From positions 78,413 through 142,412 of the forward strand of contig CAILUU010000030.1 of the NCBI GenBank assembly GCA_903837525.1: 64,000 bases of DNA. Direction: 5' to 3'. How positions within the stretch are numbered: the first letter of the stretch is position 1; every line of letters begins with the position of its first letter. The notes below the pieces were generated by a model. The model was given only the letters and a program-made list of their open reading frames with translations. It was not told where the DNA came from and ran no database searches. Below are positions 1 to 8,425 of the stretch, one piece after another. Both the position numbers and the translations under genes were made by a program. Source of the stretch: an uncultured Bacteroidota bacterium (GTDB lineage Bacteria > Bacteroidota > Bacteroidia > Chitinophagales > Chitinophagaceae).

Positions 1-563
1 CGTGGAACCCTATTAAAATTAATTTTCAGCATTTATGGTTATTGATTACAGATGCTTGGCGGACTAGTAATTTTTTAGATAAATTTCGTATTTGGTTTAT
101 GCCTACGGGTTGGCGACCAAAAGATGTTGAAGAGAAATTTCCTATTTATAAAATAATGAATGCAACTAATTTTAATAAGTATACAACAAGTGTAAACCCA
201 AGGTTTATAAGTTGGATGTGGATACAATTGATAGTTTTACTTTTATTGGTAAGTTATTTCTTTAGCAATATTGCCATGATAAAAACAATTGGAGTGCCCT
301 ATATTTACTGGTACGGTGCATTTATTTTTATTTTTGTGTATGCGTTAACAGAGTTAATGGATGAAAATAAAGATGCTTTAGTTTGGGAGGCGCTAAAATG
401 CACAATAGGCTTAGCTTTTATTTATAGTATGGGTAATTGGTTTGGTAGCGATAGTTTTTCTGTACTACTTAAATACATCGTAATTTTTTATTTTATTACA
501 TCTTTAAGTATAACTTATTATTTATCAAAAAATAGAAAAAGGGCTTCTATTGCCAACGTTTAA
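1..563 (+). CDS. Sterol desaturase / fatty acid hydroxylase family protein, C-terminal part (5' end outside window)
   Basis: The reading frame is open from base 3 with no start codon, so the gene begins before the window. The visible protein starts WNPIKINFQHLW and continues through a segment (ITDAWRTSNFLDKFRIWFMP, then TGWRPKDV) that is typical just after the catalytic di-iron domain of Bacteroidota sterol desaturases. The rest is about four hydrophobic membrane segments, roughly WIQLIVLLLLVSYFF, YWYGAFIFIFVYAL, CTIGLAFIYSMG and YIVIFYFITSLSI. The histidine clusters that bind iron would lie upstream and cannot be checked. The gene stops one base before the end of the convergent thioredoxin-like gene. 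Family assignment rests on the short conserved segment; the substrate is unknown. Confidence 0.75.
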   Translation, partial: WNPIKINFQHLWLLITDAWRTSNFLDKFRIWFMPTGWRPKDVEEKFPIYKIMNATNFNKYTTSVNPRFISWMWIQLIVLLLLVSYFFSNIAMIKTIGVPYIYWYGAFIFIFVYALTELMDENKDALVWEALKCTIGLAFIYSMGNWFGSDSFSVLLKYIVIFYFITSLSITYYLSKNRKRASIANV

Positions 564-1058
564 TTATTCTATCAATAATTTTTCAATGGTGGCTTTTTCT
601 TTTTGCCAATCATATCCTTCTAATTTTACTAAAACGGTTTTGCCTTTTTTATTTAAAAGATAGGTGGTAGGATAAACATGAATGCCTAAACTGGACAACG
701 GTTCATTGGATTTTGCGAAAATAATTTTATCGGATGAAAACCTATTTTTAAAGCCTTCAATTTTATAGGCATTCTCATCCGAAATATATAGGGTTTTAAA
801 TTTATCGTTGTTGATAGCTGTAGCTAATTCATTTAAGATTGGTGTTTCCTTAGCACAATCAATACACCAACTTTGAAAAAAGGAAACCATAATTACCTGT
901 CCACTAAAATCGTTTATGGTTGTTTTAGTATTATTGGAAAGTAGAGTTAGCGCTGTGTTTTGAAAGTTCATTTTTGGAGCTACATTTTTGTTGTATAGTT
1001 TTATACCCAAAAATAACAGCCCTGCAATTAGCACAATTATGCTTAAATACTTTTTCAT
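564..1058 (-). CDS. Thioredoxin-like (TlpA/ResA type) membrane-anchored thiol-disulfide protein
   Basis: A 164-residue protein with an N-terminal hydrophobic anchor (about residues 4-20) and one thioredoxin-fold domain. The active-site motif is CIDC at residues 65-68 in the context FFQSWCIDCAKETPIL, and the cis-proline region is VYPTTYLL. Such proteins act in the periplasm as thiol oxidoreductases, often for cytochrome c maturation or protein repair; the partner here is unknown. It is last in a four-gene minus-strand unit: its ATG overlaps the stop of the preceding gene by one base (TAATG), which suggests translational coupling. It ends immediately against the stop of the convergent sterol desaturase gene. 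Confidence 0.85.
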   Translation of the reverse strand: MKKYLSIIVLIAGLLFLGIKLYNKNVAPKMNFQNTALTLLSNNTKTTINDFSGQVIMVSFFQSWCIDCAKETPILNELATAINNDKFKTLYISDENAYKIEGFKNRFSSDKIIFAKSNEPLSSLGIHVYPTTYLLNKKGKTVLVKLEGYDWQKEKATIEKLLIE

Positions 1059-2173
1059 TACTTAAAGGGATTACGGTTTATTTCTTTATTATTTTCTTCG
1101 GTATTAAAACGTTTCAAAATTAATTGTAATGCCAAATTAGCTACTCTATTCTTTATAGATATGTAATTGTAAATTTGCTTGGGAGCTGCACCTATATTTG
1201 CTTTAGCTTCTTTTGCTGTTCTGCCTAATTCTAATGTAGTAAAGCCCTTTTCTATCATTTTTTTTGCGCCCAAAAATAATAAGCCAAAGTATGTATTATG
1301 GGTATGATTAACAGCATAATCTAATCCTATATAATGAGTTTCCATCTGTTTTTCGTAAAAAATATACGTATAAAACCCTACCATTTTATCATCTAAATAC
1401 AATGCATGAAACTCAAATTTATCTTTTAAAATAGTTTTTAAGTTATAAAAATAAGTCGTGTTTATAGTACCTAGTTTAATGGTTTGTTTATTTACTACAT
1501 TCCAATAGAGTAAATCTATATTTTTTTGATTAGCTATTATTTCATCAGCATCTAACTCTCTTATAGTTATTGGGCTAAAATGATCTAATATTTTTACGGC
1601 CCTCTTTCTGTATTTTTTTGTAAGCGCTTTTAGGTAGTCGTCAAAACCTTGCCAGTTATTATTAGTAAACTCCATGGTTACATCGCTGCTAAAAAAATTG
1701 AATTTAAATTTTTTAAGTAAACTTTCTGTAATGGGCGCTATACAATCTTTTAATAAAATACCACAAGGTTTTTTGAGGAAGCTTTTTTTTATTGCATCTA
1801 TTGCCTCAAAAATTAAATCATTATTTTTTACGTTCGCAAAATAAAATCCTTGTTGATTAATCCTAAATAAATTTCCACAAATAAGTAAAGGTAATTTTTT
1901 GGGTAGGATAAATTGTACAAATTTACTTTTTAAACAATTTTCTTGTTTAAAATTTATGTGTGTATAATTGAAGTTGAATAGTTGGAAATAGGCAATACCA
2001 ATTAACGTATTGTTCTTGTATGCGTAAACATATCTGTACTGTAAATTATTTAGCTGCGCATGTTCAACTATACCTAAATTTTTTATTAATAAATGATGAT
2101 GTTGCGGAAGAAAAGCATCCCAATCACTATTTAATTCACTTAAAGTGTTTACTATTTTATACGAAATACTCAA
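1058..2173 (-). CDS. FemAB/GNAT-like acyltransferase, function unassigned
   Basis: A 371-residue soluble protein without signal peptide. Its layout resembles the double-GNAT proteins of the FemAB/peptidoglycan-bridge type: an N-terminal half with YRYVYAYKNNTLIGIAYFQL (acceptor-domain strand pattern) and a C-terminal half with a central segment FHALYLDDKMVGFYTYIFY followed by GLDYAVNHTHNTYFGLLF. A basic stretch (about residues 183-194, LTKKYRKRAVKI) also matches this group. Bacteroidota genomes carry many such proteins of unknown substrate. It directly abuts the aldehyde dehydrogenase gene upstream (no gap) and overlaps the thioredoxin-like gene downstream, so it is probably co-transcribed. 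The start is the ATG at 2171-2173. Confidence 0.6.
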   Translation of the reverse strand: MSISYKIVNTLSELNSDWDAFLPQHHHLLIKNLGIVEHAQLNNLQYRYVYAYKNNTLIGIAYFQLFNFNYTHINFKQENCLKSKFVQFILPKKLPLLICGNLFRINQQGFYFANVKNNDLIFEAIDAIKKSFLKKPCGILLKDCIAPITESLLKKFKFNFFSSDVTMEFTNNNWQGFDDYLKALTKKYRKRAVKILDHFSPITIRELDADEIIANQKNIDLLYWNVVNKQTIKLGTINTTYFYNLKTILKDKFEFHALYLDDKMVGFYTYIFYEKQMETHYIGLDYAVNHTHNTYFGLLFLGAKKMIEKGFTTLELGRTAKEAKANIGAAPKQIYNYISIKNRVANLALQLILKRFNTEENNKEINRNPFK

Positions 2174-3670
2174 TTAGTTTATTGGCGCTTTTGTTAATTC
2201 GTTATTTACAGTTCTCCAAATTTGTAAAGGGTTTTCGCTTTTTAATTCATCTGGCAATAAAGTAGTGTCCCAGTTTTGATAGGCTATTGGCCTAGCAAAT
2301 CGTTTAATAGCATCTGCACCTACACTGCCAAACCTGCTATCACTACTTGCAGGAAAAGGGCCTCCATGTTGCATAGCCTCAACTACTTCTACCCCTGTTG
2401 GTACCGTATTTAAAATAATTCTGCCACAACAGTTTTTTATACAATCAATTAAATTTTCATTGTTTTGCAAATCGGTTAATGTAGCCATAATGGTAGATGT
2501 TAATTGCCCTTCTAAATTTTTGGCAACTTGTAATACTTCCTCTTCATTAATACAACGTACAATGATTGCGTAAGGCCCAAAAACTTCTTTATGTAAAATT
2601 GGGTTTTGTAAAAAAGCCTTTGCAGTAGTACTAGATAAAATAGGGGTGGGGCTTAACTTGTTTTCTAAATTATCGTTTTGGTTTGTAAATTCCAATAGGT
2701 TTTTTACATCTTGTTGTTGAAGTGCGTTAGTAGCATTTTGTTGGTATGCTGTTTCAATACCTTTATGTAACATTAAACCAACACTAGTATTTTTTAATTC
2801 GGCCGCTAATGTAGTAGTAAAAGTTATTAAACTGTCACCTTCCATACCAACAAAAATTCCGGGTTTTGTACAAAATTGCCCAACACCTAATGTAATAGAA
2901 GCTGCAAACATTTTTGCAATAGCTTCAGGATCATTATTTAATTTTTCTTGTAATAAAAAAACAGGATTAGTACTGCCCATTTCTGCAAATACAGGTATAG
3001 GCTCTTTACGTTCGTTAGCCCAATTAACTAATTGTTTACCCCCAATGTACGATCCTGTAAAACCTACCGCTTTTATATTGGGGTGCATTACTAATTGTTT
3101 GCCAACCTTAAAATCTTTTCCGTAAATGTGTGCAAACATTCCTTTTGGTACACCGCATTTTTGTGCGGCAGAAAAAATTAAATTTGCTATAAACGTACTT
3201 GTTTTTTCGTGTGCAGGATGGGCTTTAACAAGTACTGGGCAACCAGCAGCAAATGCACTAGCCGTATCACCTCCAGCGGTTGAATAGGCAAACGGAAAGT
3301 TACTTGCACCAAAAACTACAACTGGACCAAGCGGCGTAAGTGTTTTGCGTAAATCTGGTTTTGGAGGAGTGCGTTCGTTATTTGCGGTATCAATTTTTAC
3401 ATCTAACCAATTGCCTCGTTCACAGGCATCGGCATAGCTATTTAGTTGAAAAATAGTTCTTGCCTTTTCATTTCTTAATCTTGCCTCAGGCAAATTAGTT
3501 TCGGCACTAGTAATAGTAAATAATTCATCGTTACAATTTTCTAATTCGGTAGCAATTGCCCTTAAAAAATCGGCTCTTTTTGCTAAAGAATAATTTCTAT
3601 AAATAGTAAAAGCATCCCATGCTTGTTGTACAGCTTCGTCTATTTCTGCTGTTGTATTATCTGTAAACAT
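2174..3670 (-). CDS. Aldehyde dehydrogenase, 2,5-dioxovalerate (alpha-ketoglutarate semialdehyde) dehydrogenase type
   Basis: A 498-residue NAD(P)-dependent aldehyde dehydrogenase of full length. Visible catalytic residues are Asn123 (FGASNFPFAYST), Glu230 (FAEMGSTNPV) and the nucleophile Cys267 (GVGQFCTKPGI). The GASNFPFAYSTAGGDTASA block and the GQFCTKPG block are characteristic of the 2,5-dioxovalerate dehydrogenase branch, which oxidises 2,5-dioxopentanoate to 2-oxoglutarate in hydroxyproline, pentose or hexarate catabolism. The gene starts 11 bases after the stop of a DapA-family lyase. That pairing fits the last two steps of 4-hydroxyproline or aldarate breakdown, in which the lyase or deaminase makes 2,5-dioxopentanoate and this enzyme removes it. 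The rest of such a pathway is not in the window, so the physiological substrate is inferred. Confidence 0.85.
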   Translation of the reverse strand: MFTDNTTAEIDEAVQQAWDAFTIYRNYSLAKRADFLRAIATELENCNDELFTITSAETNLPEARLRNEKARTIFQLNSYADACERGNWLDVKIDTANNERTPPKPDLRKTLTPLGPVVVFGASNFPFAYSTAGGDTASAFAAGCPVLVKAHPAHEKTSTFIANLIFSAAQKCGVPKGMFAHIYGKDFKVGKQLVMHPNIKAVGFTGSYIGGKQLVNWANERKEPIPVFAEMGSTNPVFLLQEKLNNDPEAIAKMFAASITLGVGQFCTKPGIFVGMEGDSLITFTTTLAAELKNTSVGLMLHKGIETAYQQNATNALQQQDVKNLLEFTNQNDNLENKLSPTPILSSTTAKAFLQNPILHKEVFGPYAIIVRCINEEEVLQVAKNLEGQLTSTIMATLTDLQNNENLIDCIKNCCGRIILNTVPTGVEVVEAMQHGGPFPASSDSRFGSVGADAIKRFARPIAYQNWDTTLLPDELKSENPLQIWRTVNNELTKAPIN

Positions 3671-3681
3671 AAATTCAAAAT

Positions 3682-4578
3682 TTAAAAATTCGGCTTAGTA
3701 GCAATTCCATCATTAATTATTTTTATTACATCTTCTCGTTCCTTCCCTTCTAGTATTAATCTTGGTGGCCGTACAATTTCGCTACCTAATCCAACAAGGC
3801 TCTCAGCTAATTTTATATACTGCACTAATTTTGGATGAATATCTAACTCCAACAACGGCATAAACCATCTGTAAATTTTTGTAGCTGCTTCAATATCCCC
3901 TTGTTTTACTAAATTATAAATTGCTACAGTTTCTGCAGGAAAAGCACATACCAAACCTGCCACCCAACCATCTGCACCCAAGCAAAGTTCTTCCATGGCT
4001 AACGTATCTACTCCGCATAAAAGTTTAAATCTATCGCCAAACTTATTTTTCATTCTGGTAACGTTTGTAACATCTCTAGTGCTTTCTTTTACAGCTTGTA
4101 TATTGCTACAATCCATCATCTCTTCAAACATTGGTATGGTTACTTCAATTTTGTAATCAACAGGGTTGTTATAAATCATTATGGGTAAATCTGTACTATT
4201 GGCTACTGTTTTAAAATAGGTTACCGTTTCTCTATGATCGCTTTTGTAACGCATGGGAGGTAATATCATTATGCCTTTTGCACCCCAGGCTTTTGCATAG
4301 GCGGCTTGTTGTAAAGCCTCTTTAGTACTGCCTTCTGCAATGTTTAAAAGTACAGGTACTTTATTTGCACATTTTTCTACTGCAAATTTTACGAGAATTT
4401 CTTTTTCAGTAATACTTAATACACTTGCCTCTCCCAACGTTCCGCCTAATACAAAACCATTTACTCCTGCGGTTAATTGTGCTTGTAAATTTTTTTCAAA
4501 AAGGGGTAAGTCTAATTCGTCGTTACTGTTAAATTTTGTTGTAAGTGCGGGAAATACGCCTTGCCAATTTATGCCCAT
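3682..4578 (-). CDS. DapA-family lyase/deaminase (dihydrodipicolinate synthase superfamily)
   Basis: A 298-residue class I aldolase-type (beta/alpha)8 enzyme. The Schiff-base lysine is Lys164 (QAVKESTRD), the catalytic tyrosine is Tyr136 (MIYNNPVDY), and the substrate-carboxylate motif is GGTLGE at 45-50, with Leu where true DapA usually has Thr. That divergence, and the partner aldehyde dehydrogenase 11 bases downstream, argue against lysine biosynthesis. A better guess is a catabolic member such as pyrroline-4-hydroxy-2-carboxylate deaminase or 5-dehydro-4-deoxyglucarate dehydratase, both of which produce 2,5-dioxopentanoate. First gene of the minus-strand unit; its promoter must lie in the AT-rich gap upstream. 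Confidence 0.8.
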   Translation of the reverse strand: MGINWQGVFPALTTKFNSNDELDLPLFEKNLQAQLTAGVNGFVLGGTLGEASVLSITEKEILVKFAVEKCANKVPVLLNIAEGSTKEALQQAAYAKAWGAKGIMILPPMRYKSDHRETVTYFKTVANSTDLPIMIYNNPVDYKIEVTIPMFEEMMDCSNIQAVKESTRDVTNVTRMKNKFGDRFKLLCGVDTLAMEELCLGADGWVAGLVCAFPAETVAIYNLVKQGDIEAATKIYRWFMPLLELDIHPKLVQYIKLAESLVGLGSEIVRPPRLILEGKEREDVIKIINDGIATKPNF

Positions 4579-4992
4579 ATAAAATTAATTAGAGAAGCAA
4601 TTTACTTAAAAAAAAATTACTTAATCTTATTAATCTAAAGACTTCGTTAATTGTTTTTTACAAGTTGGAGGTACATCCATTTATCTCAATTGTAATAAAG
4701 CAACAAAACCATCAGCACTTTTATATATGCTTTTAAGGATAATGAGTTAATATAGTAAAGAGGAAAGCTAAACGGTTAGTAAATAAAAATGAATAATTAT
4801 GTTAAAATAGGCAGTAGTGTATTTTATGTTATATATTTTTTAAAATTCTAATTATAAAATTATATTTCTGTAAATGTATTTGTTTATACAAAATGCATAA
4901 ACAGTATTTTTTGAATGATGAGTGGTAGCATGAGAAGAAAAATGAAAAAATTGTTAAGTGTTAACGGTCAGTTTATTATCTTTATAACGTTT
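4579..4992. other. AT-rich divergent intergenic region
   Basis: This gap separates the minus-strand lyase from plus-strand rimO and must hold both promoters. It is extremely AT-rich, with several A and T runs. I found no exact TAnnTTTG element on either strand, no convincing hairpin and no conserved-looking small gene. Its last 78 bases are an in-frame upstream extension of rimO that I do not regard as coding. Confidence 0.5.
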
Positions 4993-6300
4993 ATGAAGAC
5001 AAAAACATTACAAAAAGACAAGGTAAATATTATTACACTGGGCTGTAGTAAAAATATGGTAGATAGTGAAATATTTAGTGGGCAACTTATTGCCAATGAA
5101 ATAGATGTAGTACATGAAAGTACGAAAAAAGACCACAATATAGTGGTAATTAATACCTGTGGGTTTATTGAAAAAGCAAAGGAAGAAAGCATAAATACTA
5201 TTTTGCAACAAGTAGAATTAAAAAAACGTGGAAAGTTAGATAAAGTCTATGTAACCGGTTGCCTAAGTGAACGGTATAAAAATAATTTAGAAGAAGAAAT
5301 ACCAGAAGTTGATGCATTTTTTGGTACCATGGAATTACAGGGTATGCTAAAACAATTTAATGCAGATTATAAAAATGATTTAATTGGCGAACGTCTTTTG
5401 TATACACCACAACATTACGCCTACATGAAAATTAGTGAAGGTTGTAACCGTACTTGTTCGTTTTGCGCTATACCTTTAATGAGAGGTCAGCATGTAAGCC
5501 GTACTATAGAAAGTTTGGTAGATGAGGCAAAAAAATTAGTAGATAGAGGTGTAAAAGAAGTAATGCTAATTGCACAAGAGCTTACCTATTATGGATTAGA
5601 TATTTATAAAAGAAGAGAACTACCAAAATTATTACACGCCCTTGCCGATGTAAAAGGATTGGAATGGATACGTTTACATTATGCTTACCCAAGCAAATTT
5701 CCGATGGATATTATAGATGCAATAAAAGACAGAGCTAATATTTGCAACTATATAGATATGCCCTTGCAGCATGCAGCAAATAATATGCTTAAAGCAATGA
5801 AAAGGCAAATTACCAGAGAGGAAATGGAGGATTTAATAGGTGCTATTCGTTATAAAATACCAAATATTTGTTTGCGTACCACATTAATTGCAGGCTTCCC
5901 CGGCGAAATACAGGATGATGTAGAAGAACTAAAACAATTTTTACAAAAAATGCGTTTTGACCGCGTTGGTACATTTACCTACAGCCACGAAGAAGGTACA
6001 AGTGCCCATGATTTAATTGATGATGTACCTGCAGATGTTAAAGAGCAAAGAGCACAAGAAATTATGGAGGTACAGCAAGAAATTAGCTTAGAAAAAAATC
6101 AAGAAAAAGTAGGCAAAACATTTAAAGTGTTGATAGATAAAAAAGAGGCCGGACGATACTTAGCCCGAACAGAGTTTGATAGTGTAGAGGTAGATAATGA
6201 AGTGGTGATTAACACCAACAAAAAATTAATAATTGGCGATTTTGTACAAGTAAAAATTACTAAGGCCTACGATTACGATATTGAAGGAGAAGTAGTTTAA
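4993..6300 (+). CDS. rimO: Ribosomal protein S12 methylthiotransferase RimO
   Basis: A 435-residue radical SAM enzyme that adds a methylthio group to the conserved aspartate of ribosomal protein S12. The N-terminal UPF0004 domain has the three cluster cysteines Cys18 (ITLGCSKNMVDSE), Cys56 (NTCGFIEKAKEES) and Cys90 (VTGCLSERY). The radical SAM motif is CNRTCSFC at 151-158, and a TRAM RNA-binding domain fills the last 65 or so residues. The LGCSKNMVDSE form is diagnostic of RimO rather than MiaB. The frame is open 26 codons further upstream (to 4915), but that extension is low-complexity and the ATG at 4993 gives the usual family length. bshC follows after 44 bases. Confidence 0.95.
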   Translation: MKTKTLQKDKVNIITLGCSKNMVDSEIFSGQLIANEIDVVHESTKKDHNIVVINTCGFIEKAKEESINTILQQVELKKRGKLDKVYVTGCLSERYKNNLEEEIPEVDAFFGTMELQGMLKQFNADYKNDLIGERLLYTPQHYAYMKISEGCNRTCSFCAIPLMRGQHVSRTIESLVDEAKKLVDRGVKEVMLIAQELTYYGLDIYKRRELPKLLHALADVKGLEWIRLHYAYPSKFPMDIIDAIKDRANICNYIDMPLQHAANNMLKAMKRQITREEMEDLIGAIRYKIPNICLRTTLIAGFPGEIQDDVEELKQFLQKMRFDRVGTFTYSHEEGTSAHDLIDDVPADVKEQRAQEIMEVQQEISLEKNQEKVGKTFKVLIDKKEAGRYLARTEFDSVEVDNEVVINTNKKLIIGDFVQVKITKAYDYDIEGEVV

Positions 6301-6344
6301 AAAATATTATCCTAATAAATAACCTGTTTTACTATATTTATAAA

Positions 6345-7943
6345 ATGAATGCTACAGCAGAGTACATACCTTACGCCAGCACAAATTCTTTTTCTAAAAT
6401 TGTTGAAGATTATATTGAAGACATTAGTTTATTAAAACCTTTTTTTAAGCATGATGTATCGTTACAAGGCATAAAAAATGCTATTAAAGAAAGAAAACAA
6501 TATTCTACCAACAGAAAATTATTAGTTGATGTTTTGCAAAAACAATATGCATCAAGTACACTAACACCAAAACAAAAATATAATATAGAGCAGTTAGCAA
6601 ATGATAATTGCTTTACAATTACTACAGCACATCAACCCAACCTATTTACAGGGCAATTATATTTTATTTATAAAATTTTGCATGCTATAAAATTAGCAGC
6701 GTATTTAAAAACAGCATTGCCAGAAAATAACTATGTACCTATTTATTATATGGGTAGCGAAGATGCTGATTTAGAAGAGCTAAATCATGTTTATATAAAA
6801 GGTGAAAAGTACGAATGGAAAACGAACCAAACTGGTGCAGTAGGTAGAATGAAAGTGGATAATGGGTTGATTGCTTTGATTGATTTAATTGCAGGACAAA
6901 TTTTAGTAGAACCATTTGGAAACGAAATTATTACTGCCTTAAAAAATTGTTACCAACTTAATAATAGCATTGAGCAAGCAACTTTTTTATTAGTTAATGA
7001 GTTATTTGCAAAATATGGATTATTAGTAGTATTGCCCGATAATGCTGATTTAAAAAGAAGCTTTATACCAATTGTTGAAAAGGAATTAGTTGAAGGGTTT
7101 TCTCATAAAAAAGTTTTAGAAACGGTAAAAAATTTCCCGGCCAAGTATAAAGTACAGGCTAGCGGTAGAGAAACTAATTTGTTTTATTTAAAAGAGGATA
7201 AGAGAGATAGGATAGAGAAGGTGAGTGGTGATTGGTCAGTGGTGAATATAGGTGTAAGGTTTACTAATGCTGAAATTTTAGCAGAGTTAAATAATTATCC
7301 TGAACGTTTTAGTACTAATGTAATTTTACGCCCAGTTTTCCAAGAGATGATATTACCCAATATTGCTTTTATAGGTGGTGGTGGCGAAATTGCTTATTGG
7401 CTGGAGTTAAAAAAAGTATTTGAAGCAGTTAATGTTCCTTATCCCATGTTGGTTTTGCGTAATTCTTTTTTATTGGCGGGTGTTGATAGTACTGAATTAA
7501 TAAGTAAATTAAACTTTTCTACTCAAAATCTTTTTCTACCTCAACAAACATTAATTAATAATACGGTTAAAAATGAAACAGCTTTGCAATTAAGTTTAAA
7601 AACAGAAATTGACGAGTTGGGTACGCTTTACCAAAAAATAAAAATTATTTCTTCAGCAATTGATGTTAGCTTAACCAAACATACCGATGCCTTGCATAAA
7701 AATGCAACCAATAAATTAATAACCTTGCAAAAGAAAATGCTAAGGGCCGAAAAGAAAAAATTTGATGCACAAATACGGCAAATACAAAAACTTAAAAATC
7801 AGCTTTTTCCTACCAATAATTTACAAGAACGAGTAGAAAACTTTTTACCTTATTATGCAAAATGGGGAGGTGCTATTGTAGACGAATTATATACATCTTC
7901 ATTGGCTTTAGAGCAAAAATTTTCTATACTTTTAGTGAACTAG
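6345..7943 (+). CDS. bshC: Bacillithiol biosynthesis cysteine-adding enzyme BshC
   Basis: A 532-residue cytoplasmic protein of the BshC (YllA) family, which adds cysteine to glucosaminyl-malate in the last step of bacillithiol synthesis. Conserved blocks are AHQPNLFTGQLYFIYK (95-110), MGSEDADLEE (136-145) and a late segment with FIGGGGEIAYWLELKKVF. A lysine-rich coiled coil (about residues 440-500) follows, as expected in this family. bshA and bshB are not in the window. It sits 44 bases behind rimO and is probably transcribed with it. No terminator was found after it. Confidence 0.92.
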   Translation: MNATAEYIPYASTNSFSKIVEDYIEDISLLKPFFKHDVSLQGIKNAIKERKQYSTNRKLLVDVLQKQYASSTLTPKQKYNIEQLANDNCFTITTAHQPNLFTGQLYFIYKILHAIKLAAYLKTALPENNYVPIYYMGSEDADLEELNHVYIKGEKYEWKTNQTGAVGRMKVDNGLIALIDLIAGQILVEPFGNEIITALKNCYQLNNSIEQATFLLVNELFAKYGLLVVLPDNADLKRSFIPIVEKELVEGFSHKKVLETVKNFPAKYKVQASGRETNLFYLKEDKRDRIEKVSGDWSVVNIGVRFTNAEILAELNNYPERFSTNVILRPVFQEMILPNIAFIGGGGEIAYWLELKKVFEAVNVPYPMLVLRNSFLLAGVDSTELISKLNFSTQNLFLPQQTLINNTVKNETALQLSLKTEIDELGTLYQKIKIISSAIDVSLTKHTDALHKNATNKLITLQKKMLRAEKKKFDAQIRQIQKLKNQLFPTNNLQERVENFLPYYAKWGGAIVDELYTSSLALEQKFSILLVN

Positions 7944-8069
7944 CCGTATTGGGGTTGTTAAAAAAAACACAAATATATTTATGTGTATTAAATTAATTTT
8001 TACCACAATATTATTCAATACATTTGTTCTAAGATTGCTTGTCAGCTTATCTGCCGATAGGTAGATTTA

Positions 8070-8129
8070 TCAGCCTTTGTTCAATTTTATCCCCAAAGAT
8101 TTATAAGGATTTTTTTGACCAAAGGCTGA
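8070..8129. repeat. 15-bp inverted repeat in intergenic region
   Basis: The arms TCAGCCTTTGTTCAA (8070-8084) and TTGACCAAAGGCTGA (8115-8129) match at 14 of 15 positions and are separated by 30 bases. Neither side has a clear T-run, so it is a poor terminator. It partly overlaps the decayed small gene annotated at 8101-8289. Origin unknown. Confidence 0.55.
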
Positions 8130-8289
8130 GCCAATTTAGCTGGTTAGTGTTTTCAACTTTTTAGCTAAACTCTAAATTTAAAATACCTATGGATGCTTAA
8201 GGTGTTTTTAAAACTGCACCAGTTTTAGCCATAACAATTATCATTACCAACGTACCAATTAATAAAAAGGGAAAGGTGATTTTTTTCAT
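8101..8289 (-). pseudogene. Decayed small membrane-protein gene (remnant)
   Basis: On the minus strand an ATG at 8289 opens a 30-codon frame, MKKITFPFLLIGTLVMIIVM then AKTGAVLKTP, ending in TAA at 8197. The same frame continues after the stop as ASIGILNLEFS, stop (8161), then KVENTNQLNWLSLWSKKSL, stop (8101). From memory, Bacteroidota have a family of roughly 190-residue membrane proteins that begin with a hydrophobic segment followed by TGxxLKTPxxPxGILDLEFA. The match of LKTP-stop-ASIGILNLEFS to that pattern across an in-frame stop is why I call this a pseudogene rather than a 30-residue peptide. There is no partner gene nearby. The family recall needs a database search. Confidence 0.5.
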
Positions 8290-8425
8290 AAGATGAAGGT
8301 AAAATATTATTTACCTATTCCTCATACACTACTATAATTTTTATGGTTGCATTTAATAAGCTGAAAATGTAGCTTGCAAACGTATAAAAAAATGTGACTT
8401 AGAAAAATTGATCAACTAGACTTTT

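Noticed and set aside
4915..4992. N-terminal extension of RimO
   Set aside because: The extra 26 residues are low in conserved features and the ATG at 4993 gives the family length.
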